Source: Lachnospiraceae bacterium
Lineage (GTDB): Bacteria > Bacillota_A > Clostridia > Lachnospirales > Lachnospiraceae
Length of the DNA: 8,743 bases
Assembly (NCBI GenBank): GCA_031262285.1
Contig: JAISHZ010000349.1
Span: forward strand, 1 to 8,743
Direction of reading: 5' to 3'
Both the position numbers and the translations under genes were made by a program. The stretch's first letter is position 1. Every line of letters starts with the position of its first letter. Positions 1-5,265 of the stretch are shown in pieces. The notes under the pieces were generated by a model. It searched no databases. It was not told the DNA's origin and saw only the letters and a program-made list of their open reading frames with translations.

Positions 1-18
1 ATTTGCAGCAAAAAACCT

Positions 19-134
19 ATGCTGTTGGCATAATTTTAAAGCTTTTCACTATTTTCTTTTTAGCGAATTCAAAAAAATGCTGTCGACGGAATTTTTAAGC
101 TACTCGTAATTTTCTTTTGATAAATTGAGAAAAT
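19..134. repeat. 58-bp tandem duplication, two imperfect copies
   Basis: Copies at 19-76 and 77-134 both begin ATGCTGT. They share an AATTTT...AAGCT block and an ATTTTCTTTT block at the same spacing, with roughly 70% identity by eye. The DNA is AT-rich and shows no coding potential, so this is probably an old local duplication. No function is apparent. Confidence 0.6.
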
Positions 135-340
135 GATATTTTTAGTGGTTCTAATTGTTTAATTAGCCTAAATTATTCACGAAATTATATGTAGCCACAT
201 GAAACGGCACTATTGTTATACTTTAGTACTGAAACTTAGCAGATAAAAAAACGGTCTATGAAAAATTTATCGGGTTTACTTGGGTCTACTTGAGTTTTTT
301 CGATTTTTGCTGATTTTTTTGCTTTTTATTTCATAAAAAG
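135..340. other. AT-rich intergenic stretch
   Basis: No credible gene is visible on either strand. The stretch runs between the 58-bp duplication and the promoter at 341. Its only structured part is the 10-bp-spaced direct repeat at 272-292, listed separately. Long T and A tracts around 294-330 would make the DNA upstream of the promoter curved or flexible and could act as an UP-like element, which is an inference. Confidence 0.5.
272..292 (+). promoter_or_regulatory. Direct repeat GGGTYTACTTG x2, possible activator site
   Basis: GGGTTTACTTG at 272-282 is followed by GGGTCTACTTG at 282-292, one helical turn apart, about 50-70 bp upstream of the -35 box at 341-346. Two half-sites on the same face of the helix upstream of a promoter are typical of an activator dimer. 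No regulator gene is visible nearby and no known consensus matches, so this is inference from arrangement only. Confidence 0.35.
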
Positions 341-369
341 TTTACAGGATTTTTTGTATATGGTAACAT
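341..369 (+). promoter_or_regulatory. SigA-type promoter with extended -10 for the 60-aa peptide gene
   Basis: TTTACA (341-346) and TAACAT (364-369) are separated by exactly 17 bp, and a TG one base upstream of the -10 (361-362) makes an extended -10. The predicted transcript would start near 376, giving a short leader that reaches the strong ribosome site at 393-400 and the TTG start at 409. The agreement of all parts supports the small gene as real. Confidence 0.65.
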
Positions 370-408
370 TTAATTGTATTTGTCAACTGACTGAGGAGGG
401 AGAACGTA

Positions 409-591
409 TTGAGTAGAGAAGTGGCATACGGTTTCGACTATCTAACTAAGAAACCGGAAGAAATTAGAACAGGAATAACTTTTGACGCAGTACTGCTTGA
501 TGACGCTAGTTGCGGCATAAATTGTTCGGAAGAGGGAAAAAGCAAGCAAGAAATTTTAGATGAGTATTATGAGTTAGTATCTAATCTCTAG
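409..591 (+). CDS. 60-aa Cys-containing peptide, unknown function (candidate precursor peptide)
   Basis: Not a family I recognise. The TTG start is preceded by a near-perfect Shine-Dalgarno (GAGGAGGGA, 392-400) at good spacing, and an extended -10 promoter lies just upstream, so expression is likely. The product is acidic overall and has no signal peptide or membrane segment. Its middle carries a hydrophobic AVLLDD stretch, then a short ASCGINC segment with two cysteines three residues apart (about residues 34-40), then a charged helical tail (EEGKSKQEILDEYYELV). A leader plus Cys/Ser-containing core is the layout of some ribosomally made, modified peptides, but no modification enzyme or exporter is in the window. 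The next gene on this strand is a metallo-hydrolase 460 bp on with its own promoter. It could also be a small regulator or metal-binding protein. The gene is well supported; its function is unknown. Confidence 0.7.
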   Translation: MSREVAYGFDYLTKKPEEIRTGITFDAVLLDDASCGINCSEEGKSKQEILDEYYELVSNL

Positions 592-616
592 ACAGCTGTC
601 CAAAAATATGTGGCAC

Positions 617-661
617 CATAAATTATGATATGCATTTGTATGTGGCATATCATAATTTATG
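617..661. repeat. Perfect 17-bp inverted repeat (hairpin)
   Basis: CATAAATTATGATATGC (617-633) pairs perfectly with 645-661 across an 11-nt loop. The stem is AT-rich and no U-tract follows, so it is not a classical intrinsic terminator. It lies 26 bp after the stop of the peptide gene and may end or stabilise that transcript, or serve as a large palindromic operator. The 14-bp motif ATAAATTATGATAT in its arm recurs at 765-778. Confidence 0.8.
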
Positions 662-662
662 A

Positions 663-690
663 TTGAACATTTACTTACATAGAAAATGAT
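663..690 (+). promoter_or_regulatory. Weak possible promoter before the mini-ORF
   Basis: TTGAAC (663-668) and AATGAT (685-690) are 16 bp apart and would start a transcript just upstream of the ribosome site of the 16-codon ORF at 710. The -10 match is poor and such pairs are common by chance in AT-rich DNA. Confidence 0.2.
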
Positions 691-709
691 TGACGGAAAG
701 GGATCAAGG

Positions 710-760
710 ATGTCAACGATTGGTGAACACGAAGAATCTAAAAATATAGGGTATATATAG
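710..760 (+). CDS. Possible 16-codon mini-ORF (leader-peptide-like)
   Basis: The ATG at 710 follows a good ribosome site (GGAAAGGGA, 695-703, spacing about 7) and opens a 16-residue ORF reading MSTIGEHEESKNIGYI, ending at TAG 758-760. It lies between two copies of the ATAAATTATGATAT repeat. Its last codons (GGG TAT ATA TAG) form the left arm of the hairpin at 749-782. A ribosome at the stop codon would therefore block that hairpin, the geometry of a leader-peptide attenuator. There is no run of a single regulatory amino acid. It may be chance, or a small secreted or signalling peptide. It is too short for composition to help. Confidence 0.3.
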   Translation: MSTIGEHEESKNIGYI

Positions 761-782
761 CACTATAAATTATGATATACCC
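749..782. repeat. Hairpin carrying a second copy of the 14-bp repeat
   Basis: GGGTATAT (749-756) pairs with ATATACCC (775-782). The loop and right arm contain ATAAATTATGATAT (765-778), identical to 618-631 and inverted at 647-660. Three copies of a 14-mer within 160 bp, each in or beside an inverted repeat, suggest a shared protein-binding or RNA-folding function. Confidence 0.6.
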
Positions 783-920
783 ATATACATTAGGATTTTA
801 TTTTTCAAGAGCATAGAGAAAATGTTTACGAAAAATAAAAAACATCTGTTACTACTTATCGGTTGACCTCTGAACAATAACCTTGTGATTACTGGATTAG
901 ATAAACACGTCTACGACAGA

Positions 921-948
921 TTTACAAAATGAAGAGTTCCGATATAAT
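921..948 (+). promoter_or_regulatory. SigA-type promoter for the MBL-fold hydrolase
   Basis: TTTACA (921-926) and a consensus TATAAT (943-948) are 16 bp apart. The transcript would start near 955, leaving a leader of about 95 nt before the TTG start at 1052. The hydrolase can therefore be expressed independently of the upstream peptide gene. Confidence 0.6.
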
Positions 949-1051
949 ATAGGAAAATCATAGCATTACTTGTATTTATATAATGTATCCATCGGAATTA
1001 AATTGTCGGAGACCTATAGCCTTTTCAATACTTAAAAAAGAGGTGGTTGTT

Positions 1052-1840
1052 TTGAAAATAAGTTTTTTTCACGTTGGTATTGCTACTTGTTTGATTATGA
1101 TAAATGAAAACATCAAAATTGCGATAGACCCTGCTCTATCGCCTCAAGGTACGAGCATGACTTTCAAGTCCTTTGTTTCCGAAAGAACTACACCGCCAAA
1201 ATTGAATGATGATCTTTTTGAACACATTGATCTTTGGCTGATAACGCACCTTCATCAAGATCACTGTGACGAATATGGAGTTAAAAAGATAGAGAAAAAC
1301 GTACCGATTATCATGCATCCTAATCATGTTGCTAATTTTCAACACTTTAGCAGTTTGCCTCTTTCATGGGGTGAAACACAGAGCTTTCACTTTATTGATT
1401 GTGAAGTAAGTATAACAGCGGTTCCGGCTTATCACGGGAATAGTTGGGTCATGAGGAAATTGGTGGGTGTCGTCAACGGATACATACTTAAAATATCAAA
1501 CGAACGTGAGAACTTTTTTATTTATTTTACATCAGATACTGTTTACCACAAAAATATCATTAAGTTTGTAAAGTCAGCATTCTCCAAAATAGATTTACTT
1601 GTTGCTAATCTCGGAGAGGTAGGTAGTGAAAAAATTGGAGGTCCATTGACAATGTCTGTTTCAATGTTGGAACATTTCGCAGAAGAACTTCATCCAAATT
1701 TAATCATTCCTGTGCATATCGATGATATGTCTCATTACACTACAATAAAATCAGATTTGACAATACGCGGTTTTAACACTATAAATTCTGGATTGTGGCA
1801 CACTATTTATCCGGCTCATGATCATGTTAATTTTAAATAG
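1052..1840 (+). CDS. UlaG-like metallo-beta-lactamase-fold hydrolase
   Basis: Predicted cytoplasmic 262-aa two-metal hydrolase. All expected ligands are visible: H66-L-H68-Q-D70-H71, H128 (in VPAYHG), D162 (in TSDTVYH) and H222 (in PVHIDD). The N-terminal strand pattern and IDPALSP resemble the UlaG/YhfI-like branch (lactonases, phosphodiesterases and other hydrolases) rather than true beta-lactamases, and there is no signal peptide. I choose TTG 1052, preceded by AAAAGAGGTGG (1036-1046). An in-frame ATG at 983 would add 23 residues but has no ribosome site and lies near the promoter. The substrate cannot be read from the sequence. The neighbouring small peptide invites the idea of peptide or lactone processing, but the gene has its own promoter, so the link is only proximity. 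Family confidence is high, substrate unknown. Confidence 0.85.
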   Translation: MKISFFHVGIATCLIMINENIKIAIDPALSPQGTSMTFKSFVSERTTPPKLNDDLFEHIDLWLITHLHQDHCDEYGVKKIEKNVPIIMHPNHVANFQHFSSLPLSWGETQSFHFIDCEVSITAVPAYHGNSWVMRKLVGVVNGYILKISNERENFFIYFTSDTVYHKNIIKFVKSAFSKIDLLVANLGEVGSEKIGGPLTMSVSMLEHFAEELHPNLIIPVHIDDMSHYTTIKSDLTIRGFNTINSGLWHTIYPAHDHVNFK

Positions 1841-1909
1841 ATTGATGCATAGTTATACATACTGGATACTGCTCACCAAAAAGAGAGCCCGGCAGGAGAG
1901 GTAATTGCC

Positions 1910-2014
1910 ATGTATGAAAAATAAAAGAAAACGGTGAAAGCAGACTTAGGTCTGATACAATTTACTCGTCAGTATGCAAGAGCTTCCGCGAGTGCGAAAA
2001 CACAGAAAGAATAG
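1910..2014 (+). pseudogene. Remnant of a very short gene with an in-frame stop
   Basis: A strong Shine-Dalgarno (AGGAGAGG, 1894-1901) precedes ATG 1910 at good spacing, but the frame stops after four codons (TAA 1922-1924). The same frame then stays open to TAG 2012-2014, including a GTG at 1934 and a basic, Ala/Ser-rich stretch (RQYARASASAKTQKE). The simplest reading is a ~34-residue peptide gene inactivated by a nonsense change. Alternatives are a reinitiating GTG ORF of 26 codons, or chance. I do not recognise the peptide. Confidence 0.3.
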
Positions 2015-2074
2015 GCGGTGTACTGTTGTGAAAAGATGCGGATGAAGGGAGTGCTTTGAGCAGCCTTAGATCCT

Positions 2075-2830
2075 TCAGACATCTTCCGTATGTTGACTCA
2101 TGGACAACGATGGATCCACCCTGTTGGAATCACGCAATACCCCTTGAAGTCTAAATCTTAAATAAAGAATATAATAGAGCATTGACATGATCAGCATCGA
2201 AATCACGAATATCCCGATTTCAAAAGGAAACGATTTGAAATTGGATAGCACATGCGCTGCATCCACACCAACGACAAGGTAATATTTCGGTTGATCTTGC
2301 GGTATCTTAATATAATATAGACGCATGGGATACCCGGCATCTACAAAAGAAGCTTCTCCGCTTTGATGAGTACGCATCAATCGGCTGATTCGATCAAAAT
2401 CCGGATGCGTACTATCTTGATCAAAAAGAGTGACAGGACCACGCTCCTTCTCCGCAACGATTACTTCTGAAAGATACTGAAAATCCATATCCATTATTCT
2501 GGCAAAAATTCCTTCTTCGCTGTCAATTTTGGTTATGGCCATACTCAAGACATTCACAAAAATCTCCGAATTCTCTTCATCTGTAAAACCCAATTCGCGA
2601 AGTTTACGAATTTCCCCCACAATACTATTTAGTTTTAAGACTTGTTGTTCATACACTGCATCATAATACGTGCGATCAAAGTGATGGAAAAGCTGATTAA
2701 AAAACACTAATATGGTGATCAAGATACCGACCGGCACCAAGTAGATCAAGTAACACATTAGATCGTGAGCAAGCGATCTTTTCTTCATAATACTCCCATC
2801 CGTTACCATTCGCACTTTCGCGTGTCCCAT
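2075..2830 (-). CDS. Membrane-anchored Cache-like sensor protein without an output domain
   Basis: A 251-aa protein with two transmembrane segments, about residues 26-45 and 203-225, enclosing an extracytoplasmic domain of ~155 residues. That domain has a helical start, then a pattern typical of Cache/PDC ligand-binding domains: GIFARIMDMD, a variable loop, and YPMRLYYIKIP...YYLVVGVD before TM2. Cache domains normally sense small molecules for histidine kinases, chemoreceptors or GGDEF enzymes. Here only ~26 cytoplasmic residues follow TM2, so no signalling module is present. The start at 2830 has GAGAGGTGG about 10 nt upstream. An internal ATG at 2788 (MKKRS..., GGGAG 4 nt before) is an alternative that would give a more typical N-terminus. 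It lies 46 bp downstream of the holin-like gene on the same strand, probably co-transcribed. It may signal through a partner or be a truncated receptor. Confidence 0.7.
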   Translation of the reverse strand: MGHAKVRMVTDGSIMKKRSLAHDLMCYLIYLVPVGILITILVFFNQLFHHFDRTYYDAVYEQQVLKLNSIVGEIRKLRELGFTDEENSEIFVNVLSMAITKIDSEEGIFARIMDMDFQYLSEVIVAEKERGPVTLFDQDSTHPDFDRISRLMRTHQSGEASFVDAGYPMRLYYIKIPQDQPKYYLVVGVDAAHVLSNFKSFPFEIGIFVISMLIMSMLYYILYLRFRLQGVLRDSNRVDPSLSMSQHTEDV

Positions 2831-2876
2831 CGCACGATTGCCACCTCTCTGCTGCGCAGTAAGCTACCACCCTTGA

Positions 2877-3179
2877 TTATGAATCCTTTAACCCGGCATC
2901 TTTTGTGATTCTTCTGACAAGAAGATCCAGAAGCGGAGACCCCATATAACCGCTAAGTGCAGTCAGACCCGCAGTTAAATAAGAGGATACTTCGAAACTT
3001 TTGCACAGGAAAAAGACAATCAAGCCAACAAAAAGAGAAACGATCGCACTGATAATGTAGCGAGATGTTTTGATATGGTGATTTTCGTTGTTTTCCTGTT
3101 CGATCAGCTTACGAATAATACCACCGGTACCCGATAAAAGAACATTGATCAGCAATTCAGTAAATACCTTTTTTTCCAT
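2877..3179 (-). CDS. Phage holin family protein (LydA/holin superfamily III-like)
   Basis: A 100-aa small membrane protein: an amphipathic Gly-containing N-terminus (LLSGTGGIIRKL, 14-25), a hydrophobic segment at about 41-60 and a second at about 65-87 containing ALSGYMGSPLLDLL. The late GYMG-x3-LDLL signature and the size fit holins of the LydA/superfamily III type, which form inner-membrane lesions letting endolysin out; related genes also occur outside prophages. No endolysin or other phage gene is in the window, so a lytic role is unproven. The ATG at 3177-3179 lacks a clear ribosome site, and a stop codon lies 9 nt upstream in frame, so no longer start is possible. The Cache-like sensor follows 46 bp downstream, suggesting a two-gene membrane unit. 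Upstream DNA is repeat-rich, so any original operon head may be lost. Confidence 0.7.
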   Translation of the reverse strand: MEKKVFTELLINVLLSGTGGIIRKLIEQENNENHHIKTSRYIISAIVSLFVGLIVFFLCKSFEVSSYLTAGLTALSGYMGSPLLDLLVRRITKDAGLKDS

Positions 3180-3355
3180 ACCCGGCTACATGATCACTCT
3201 TTACTCCCACCGACACGCACATTCCATTCTGTTTTTTGTCCGGTCAAATCACGAACAATCAAAAAATGTGCAAAAGTATAATCTGAACGGTACAGCAAAC
3301 ACGAAACACAATGCAAATTGTACAATCTTATGCTTTGAACGCCATAGACGCGAAT

Positions 3356-3465
3356 CAATGTCATTTACTTAAGATTTCAGACACAATAGACAAATATGAG
3401 AAGCGGCATTGAATCAGCTCTTTTTTCGGCTTATCAATGTCTAAAACCCTTAAGTAATGACATTG
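3356..3465 (-). repeat. 110-bp terminal-inverted-repeat element, copy 1 (reverse)
   Basis: Bounded by CAATGTCATTTACTTAAG (3356-3373) and its near-complement (3449-3465, one base shorter). Read on the minus strand, the interior aligns along its length with copies 2 and 3, sharing GCCGAAAAAAGAGCTGATTC and ATGCCGCTTC. It has no coding capacity, terminal inverted repeats and a fixed length, so it is MITE-like. Flanks GACGCGAAT (3347-3355) and GACGTGAAT (3466-3474) resemble a 9-bp target duplication with one mismatch. Confidence 0.8.
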
Positions 3466-3641
3466 GACGTGAATTATATACTTTTTACGCTGATTGCGCT
3501 GTATCCTTCATGTTTGTGCGTATTCTACGATCGGGAGTTCGAAAGTGCCCTTACTATTCTAATTTTTCTTACTATACAATATGCAAAATGTCGAAAAGTG
3601 TGTAATCAAGGCATACGCGAATCGCTAGTTTCCGTTCACAC

Positions 3642-3713
3642 ATTCGCCGTTCTACGGTTTAGAGGCTGTGTATGCCAGACGAACTCACAGAGTAGTGGGA
3701 GTTTTGGGTGTTA
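3642..3713 (+). repeat. Partial, diverged copy of the foldback-arm repeat
   Basis: ATTCGCCGTTCTA...GACGAACTCACAGAG...GTTTTGGGTGTTA corresponds, with short gaps and substitutions, to the left arm of the large foldback at 8338-8411. The complementary right arm is not found after it, so this is a half element or decay product. Confidence 0.6.
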
Positions 3714-3782
3714 AAATTTGCGAAAAATGTCACTTACTGCGCCATTTTTTCATATAGTATGATAAAAGTTACTATTCATACG

Positions 3783-3892
3783 CAATGTAAGTTACTTAAG
3801 GTTTTCATGCATTGACAAACCACTTAAGAGCCGATTTCATGCCGCTTCCCATAGTTAACATATGTATGAGAAGGCTTAAGTAACTGACATTG
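3783..3892 (+). repeat. 110-bp terminal-inverted-repeat element, copy 2 (forward)
   Basis: Ends are CAATGTAAGTTACTTAAG (3783-3800) and CTTAAGTAACTGACATTG (3875-3892). The interior keeps CATTGACAAACC, CCGATTTCATGCCGCTTCC and a TATGTATGAGAAG block. It is the same length as copy 1 and only 8 bp from copy 3. Confidence 0.8.
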
Positions 3893-3900
3893 GCATGAAT

Positions 3901-4012
3901 CAATGTCAGTTACTTAAAAGATTTCAAACATTGACAAACCGAAAAAAGATCTGATTCTATGCCGCTTCCTGTAGTAGATATTTGTATTTGAAGTCATAAG
4001 TAAATGACATTG
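3901..4012 (+). repeat. 110-bp terminal-inverted-repeat element, copy 3 (forward)
   Basis: Ends are CAATGTCAGTTACTTAAA (3901-3918) and CATAAGTAAATGACATTG (3995-4012). The interior GACAAACCGAAAAAAG and CTATGCCGCTTCCTGTAGT is the closest match to copies 1 and 4. Flanks GCATGAAT (3893-3900) and GCGTGAAT (4014-4021) are near-identical. It ends about 50 bp before the collagen-like gene, so it could influence that gene's promoter. Confidence 0.8.
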
Positions 4013-4060
4013 AGCGTGAATCGTAACTGATAAAAAAGCTGGAATAGGAGCAGGATAAGT

Positions 4061-4738
4061 TTGAAAGTAAGTGAACTTTCAAACGACTTGATTGGTACGC
4101 GCGCCGTTGGCGCGCAGACGGGAGTAAAAATGAGCTGTTACAATCATCCATATAATTGTGGATCATGTCAAGATAGTTGCAATTATGAAATCGAAGTACA
4201 GCGCGGCCCTAAGGGAGAACCCGGTTGTCCGGGTCCAAAAGGAGATCCCGGCTGTCCGGGTCAACGCGGGCCTGCAGGACCAATGGGGCCGATGGGACCC
4301 ACCGGTCCACAAGGTGTTCGAGGAGATATGGGTCCTAAAGGAGATCTGGGTTATCCCGGTCAAAGAGGCCCCAAAGGGGATCCGGGACCTCGGGGTGTAC
4401 AAGGGTTGCGTGGACCAATTGGAGAAAAAGGAGATACCGGTCCCGCAGGACCTCCCGGTCCGGCAGGCGCTGATGGTGCCATGGGAATAGAAGGCCCCGC
4501 AGGACCGGCAGGACCCATCGGCATACAAGGAGCACAAGGAGTGACCGGACCTCAGGGAATGCAAGGCCCGCAAGGCTTTCCCGGAATCGAAGGACCGATG
4601 GGCGTAATGGGACCCACCGGACCAACCGGATCGATTGGACCCATGGGATCAACTGCTCCAATCATTTATCCGAAATCCAGCTATCCAAAACTTGTCCACC
4701 TTGCAAGATCCTTCTGTCTTCCTCATAAAATAGGATGA
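4061..4738 (+). CDS. Collagen-like (Gly-X-Y) repeat protein
   Basis: A 225-aa protein with a run of about 49 uninterrupted Gly-X-Y triplets (residues 49-196) able to form a collagen triple helix. KGE/KGD triplets, which stabilise bacterial collagens, are concentrated in the first half. Before it lies a Cys-rich segment (C26, C33, C36, C40), with C56 and C65 inside early triplets, which may crosslink trimers. In spore formers such proteins are often exosporium or surface filaments, but there is no signal peptide, LPXTG or BclA-like globular C-terminal domain. The 29-residue tail looks like random sequence, so the 3' end may be truncated. The TTG at 4061 has GGAG and AGGA upstream (4047-4055). 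ATG 4130, with GGGAG at 4120-4124, is an equally good start giving 202 aa. A GC-rich hairpin lies between the two starts. The gene is more GC-rich than its surroundings because of Gly/Pro codons. Confidence 0.85.
   Translation: MKVSELSNDLIGTRAVGAQTGVKMSCYNHPYNCGSCQDSCNYEIEVQRGPKGEPGCPGPKGDPGCPGQRGPAGPMGPMGPTGPQGVRGDMGPKGDLGYPGQRGPKGDPGPRGVQGLRGPIGEKGDTGPAGPPGPAGADGAMGIEGPAGPAGPIGIQGAQGVTGPQGMQGPQGFPGIEGPMGVMGPTGPTGSIGPMGSTAPIIYPKSSYPKLVHLARSFCLPHKIG
4099..4115 (+). promoter_or_regulatory. All-GC 7-bp hairpin between two candidate starts of the collagen-like gene
   Basis: GCGCGCC (4099-4105), loop GTT, GGCGCGC (4109-4115) form a perfect, very stable stem just 5 nt before the GGGAG ribosome site of ATG 4130. 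If translation starts at ATG 4130, this is a 5'-leader hairpin next to the ribosome site. If it starts at TTG 4061, it is inside the coding sequence. It is conspicuous against the AT-rich surroundings. Confidence 0.55.
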
Positions 4739-5000
4739 TGAATCATTATGATACACGCGCAATGTCATGAATTTAAGACTTTACTGTGAACTTCCGCTGT
4801 TTTTTCCCACTAAATTCGCTCATACCGTAAAGAATCAATGTTTTGGCTATTTTTGAGATGATATTTTGAGTCGGAATTCCAACAAACCTTTTTCAACATA
4901 TAACTCAGTATCCATGCATCTTTCCGGGGTTGAGTCGGCAAAATTCAGGAAGTTAACATTTACGCTTTTACAGCATGAACACAACTCATGAAAGGAATAT
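4739..5000. other. Intergenic stretch without a recognisable gene
   Basis: No supported ORF. CAATGTCATGAATTTAAG (4760-4777) resembles the outer end of the 110-bp elements, but no element body follows. A possible promoter for the next small gene is TTGAGT (4930-4935) with TAACAT (4954-4959), 18 bp apart. No convincing terminator for the collagen-like gene was seen. Confidence 0.45.
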
Positions 5001-5192
5001 ATGCATATGGAGAATCCTCCGATGGATATCGAGATTTCCGGTACACAACAACCGGAACGAGATTCGAAATCAATCAAGAATCTCGCCCACTTTCGTCCCG
5101 AAGAGTATACGGTCAACATGGAATATACACAAGGCGGCAAATCGTTTAGAGACTGTTTAAAAGCGTATTTCATCGGACAACGCAAGGTGTAA
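5001..5192 (+). CDS. Small hypothetical protein, 63 aa (faintly TnpW-like)
   Basis: ATG 5001 (or ATG 5007, better spaced) follows AAAGGA at 4991-4996. The product is hydrophilic and acidic at the N-terminus, then has a compact C-terminal pattern: EEYTVNMEYTQGGKSF followed by a helix RDCLKAYFIGQRKV. A strand-turn-helix ending of this size, Y-x-V-x-x-x-Y/F then a short Leu-rich helix, recalls small accessory proteins of Tn4451-type serine-recombinase elements (TnpW-like), but the resemblance is weak and from memory. It is convergent with the subtilase gene, whose stop is 74 bp away. Codon choice resembles that subtilase. An opposing ORF on the minus strand over the same DNA has no ribosome site and looks spurious. 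Confidence 0.55.
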   Translation: MHMENPPMDIEISGTQQPERDSKSIKNLAHFRPEEYTVNMEYTQGGKSFRDCLKAYFIGQRKV

Positions 5193-5238
5193 AACTCACC
5201 CTCCCCTACCATCCGCGTAGCGTTCACACCGAAATCAT

Positions 5239-5256
5239 ACCCAAATGACCATTTTT
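5239..5256. terminator. Weak hairpin between convergent genes
   Basis: ATACCC (from about 5239) can pair with GGGTAT (ending near 5264), with an inner AAATG/CATTT extension and a 4-nt bulge. It lies between the converging stops of the small gene and the subtilase and could serve both. No long T-tract follows on either strand, so termination is only suggested. Confidence 0.2.
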
Positions 5257-5265
5257 GAGGGTATA

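Noticed and set aside
617..661. Intrinsic terminator of the peptide gene
   Set aside because: The stem is AT-rich and lacks a trailing U-tract. It is kept only as an inverted repeat.
863..891. TTGACC with TGATTA as an extra promoter upstream of the hydrolase
   Set aside because: The -10 match is weak, and a much better promoter lies at 921-948.
1136..1345. Minus-strand 69-codon ORF inside the hydrolase gene
   Set aside because: Antisense shadow of a clearly conserved gene.
3218..3247. Possible minus-strand promoter for the holin-like gene (TTGACC with a GAATGT -10)
   Set aside because: The -10 is too poor, and no other boxes at correct spacing were found. The true promoter may be sporulation- or phage-specific or lost.
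3088..3714. Plus-strand ORFs of 69-94 codons in the repeat-rich region
   Set aside because: They run through the holin gene in antisense, the 110-bp repeat and the foldback-arm copy, and none has a ribosome site or protein-like sequence.
3356..4012. CRISPR array
   Set aside because: The repeats are ~110 bp, occur in both orientations and have terminal inverted repeats and irregular spacing. There are no short regular repeats with unique spacers and no cas genes.
4163..4661. Long open frames on the minus strand and another plus frame across the collagen-like gene
   Set aside because: They are by-products of the regular Gly-X-Y codon pattern (Pro/Gly-rich DNA stays open in several frames). 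They have no ribosome sites and their products are low-complexity.
4847..5227. Minus-strand 126-codon ORF opposite the small hypothetical gene
   Set aside because: Cys-rich, patternless product and no ribosome site. The plus-strand ORF has both a ribosome site and sensible composition.
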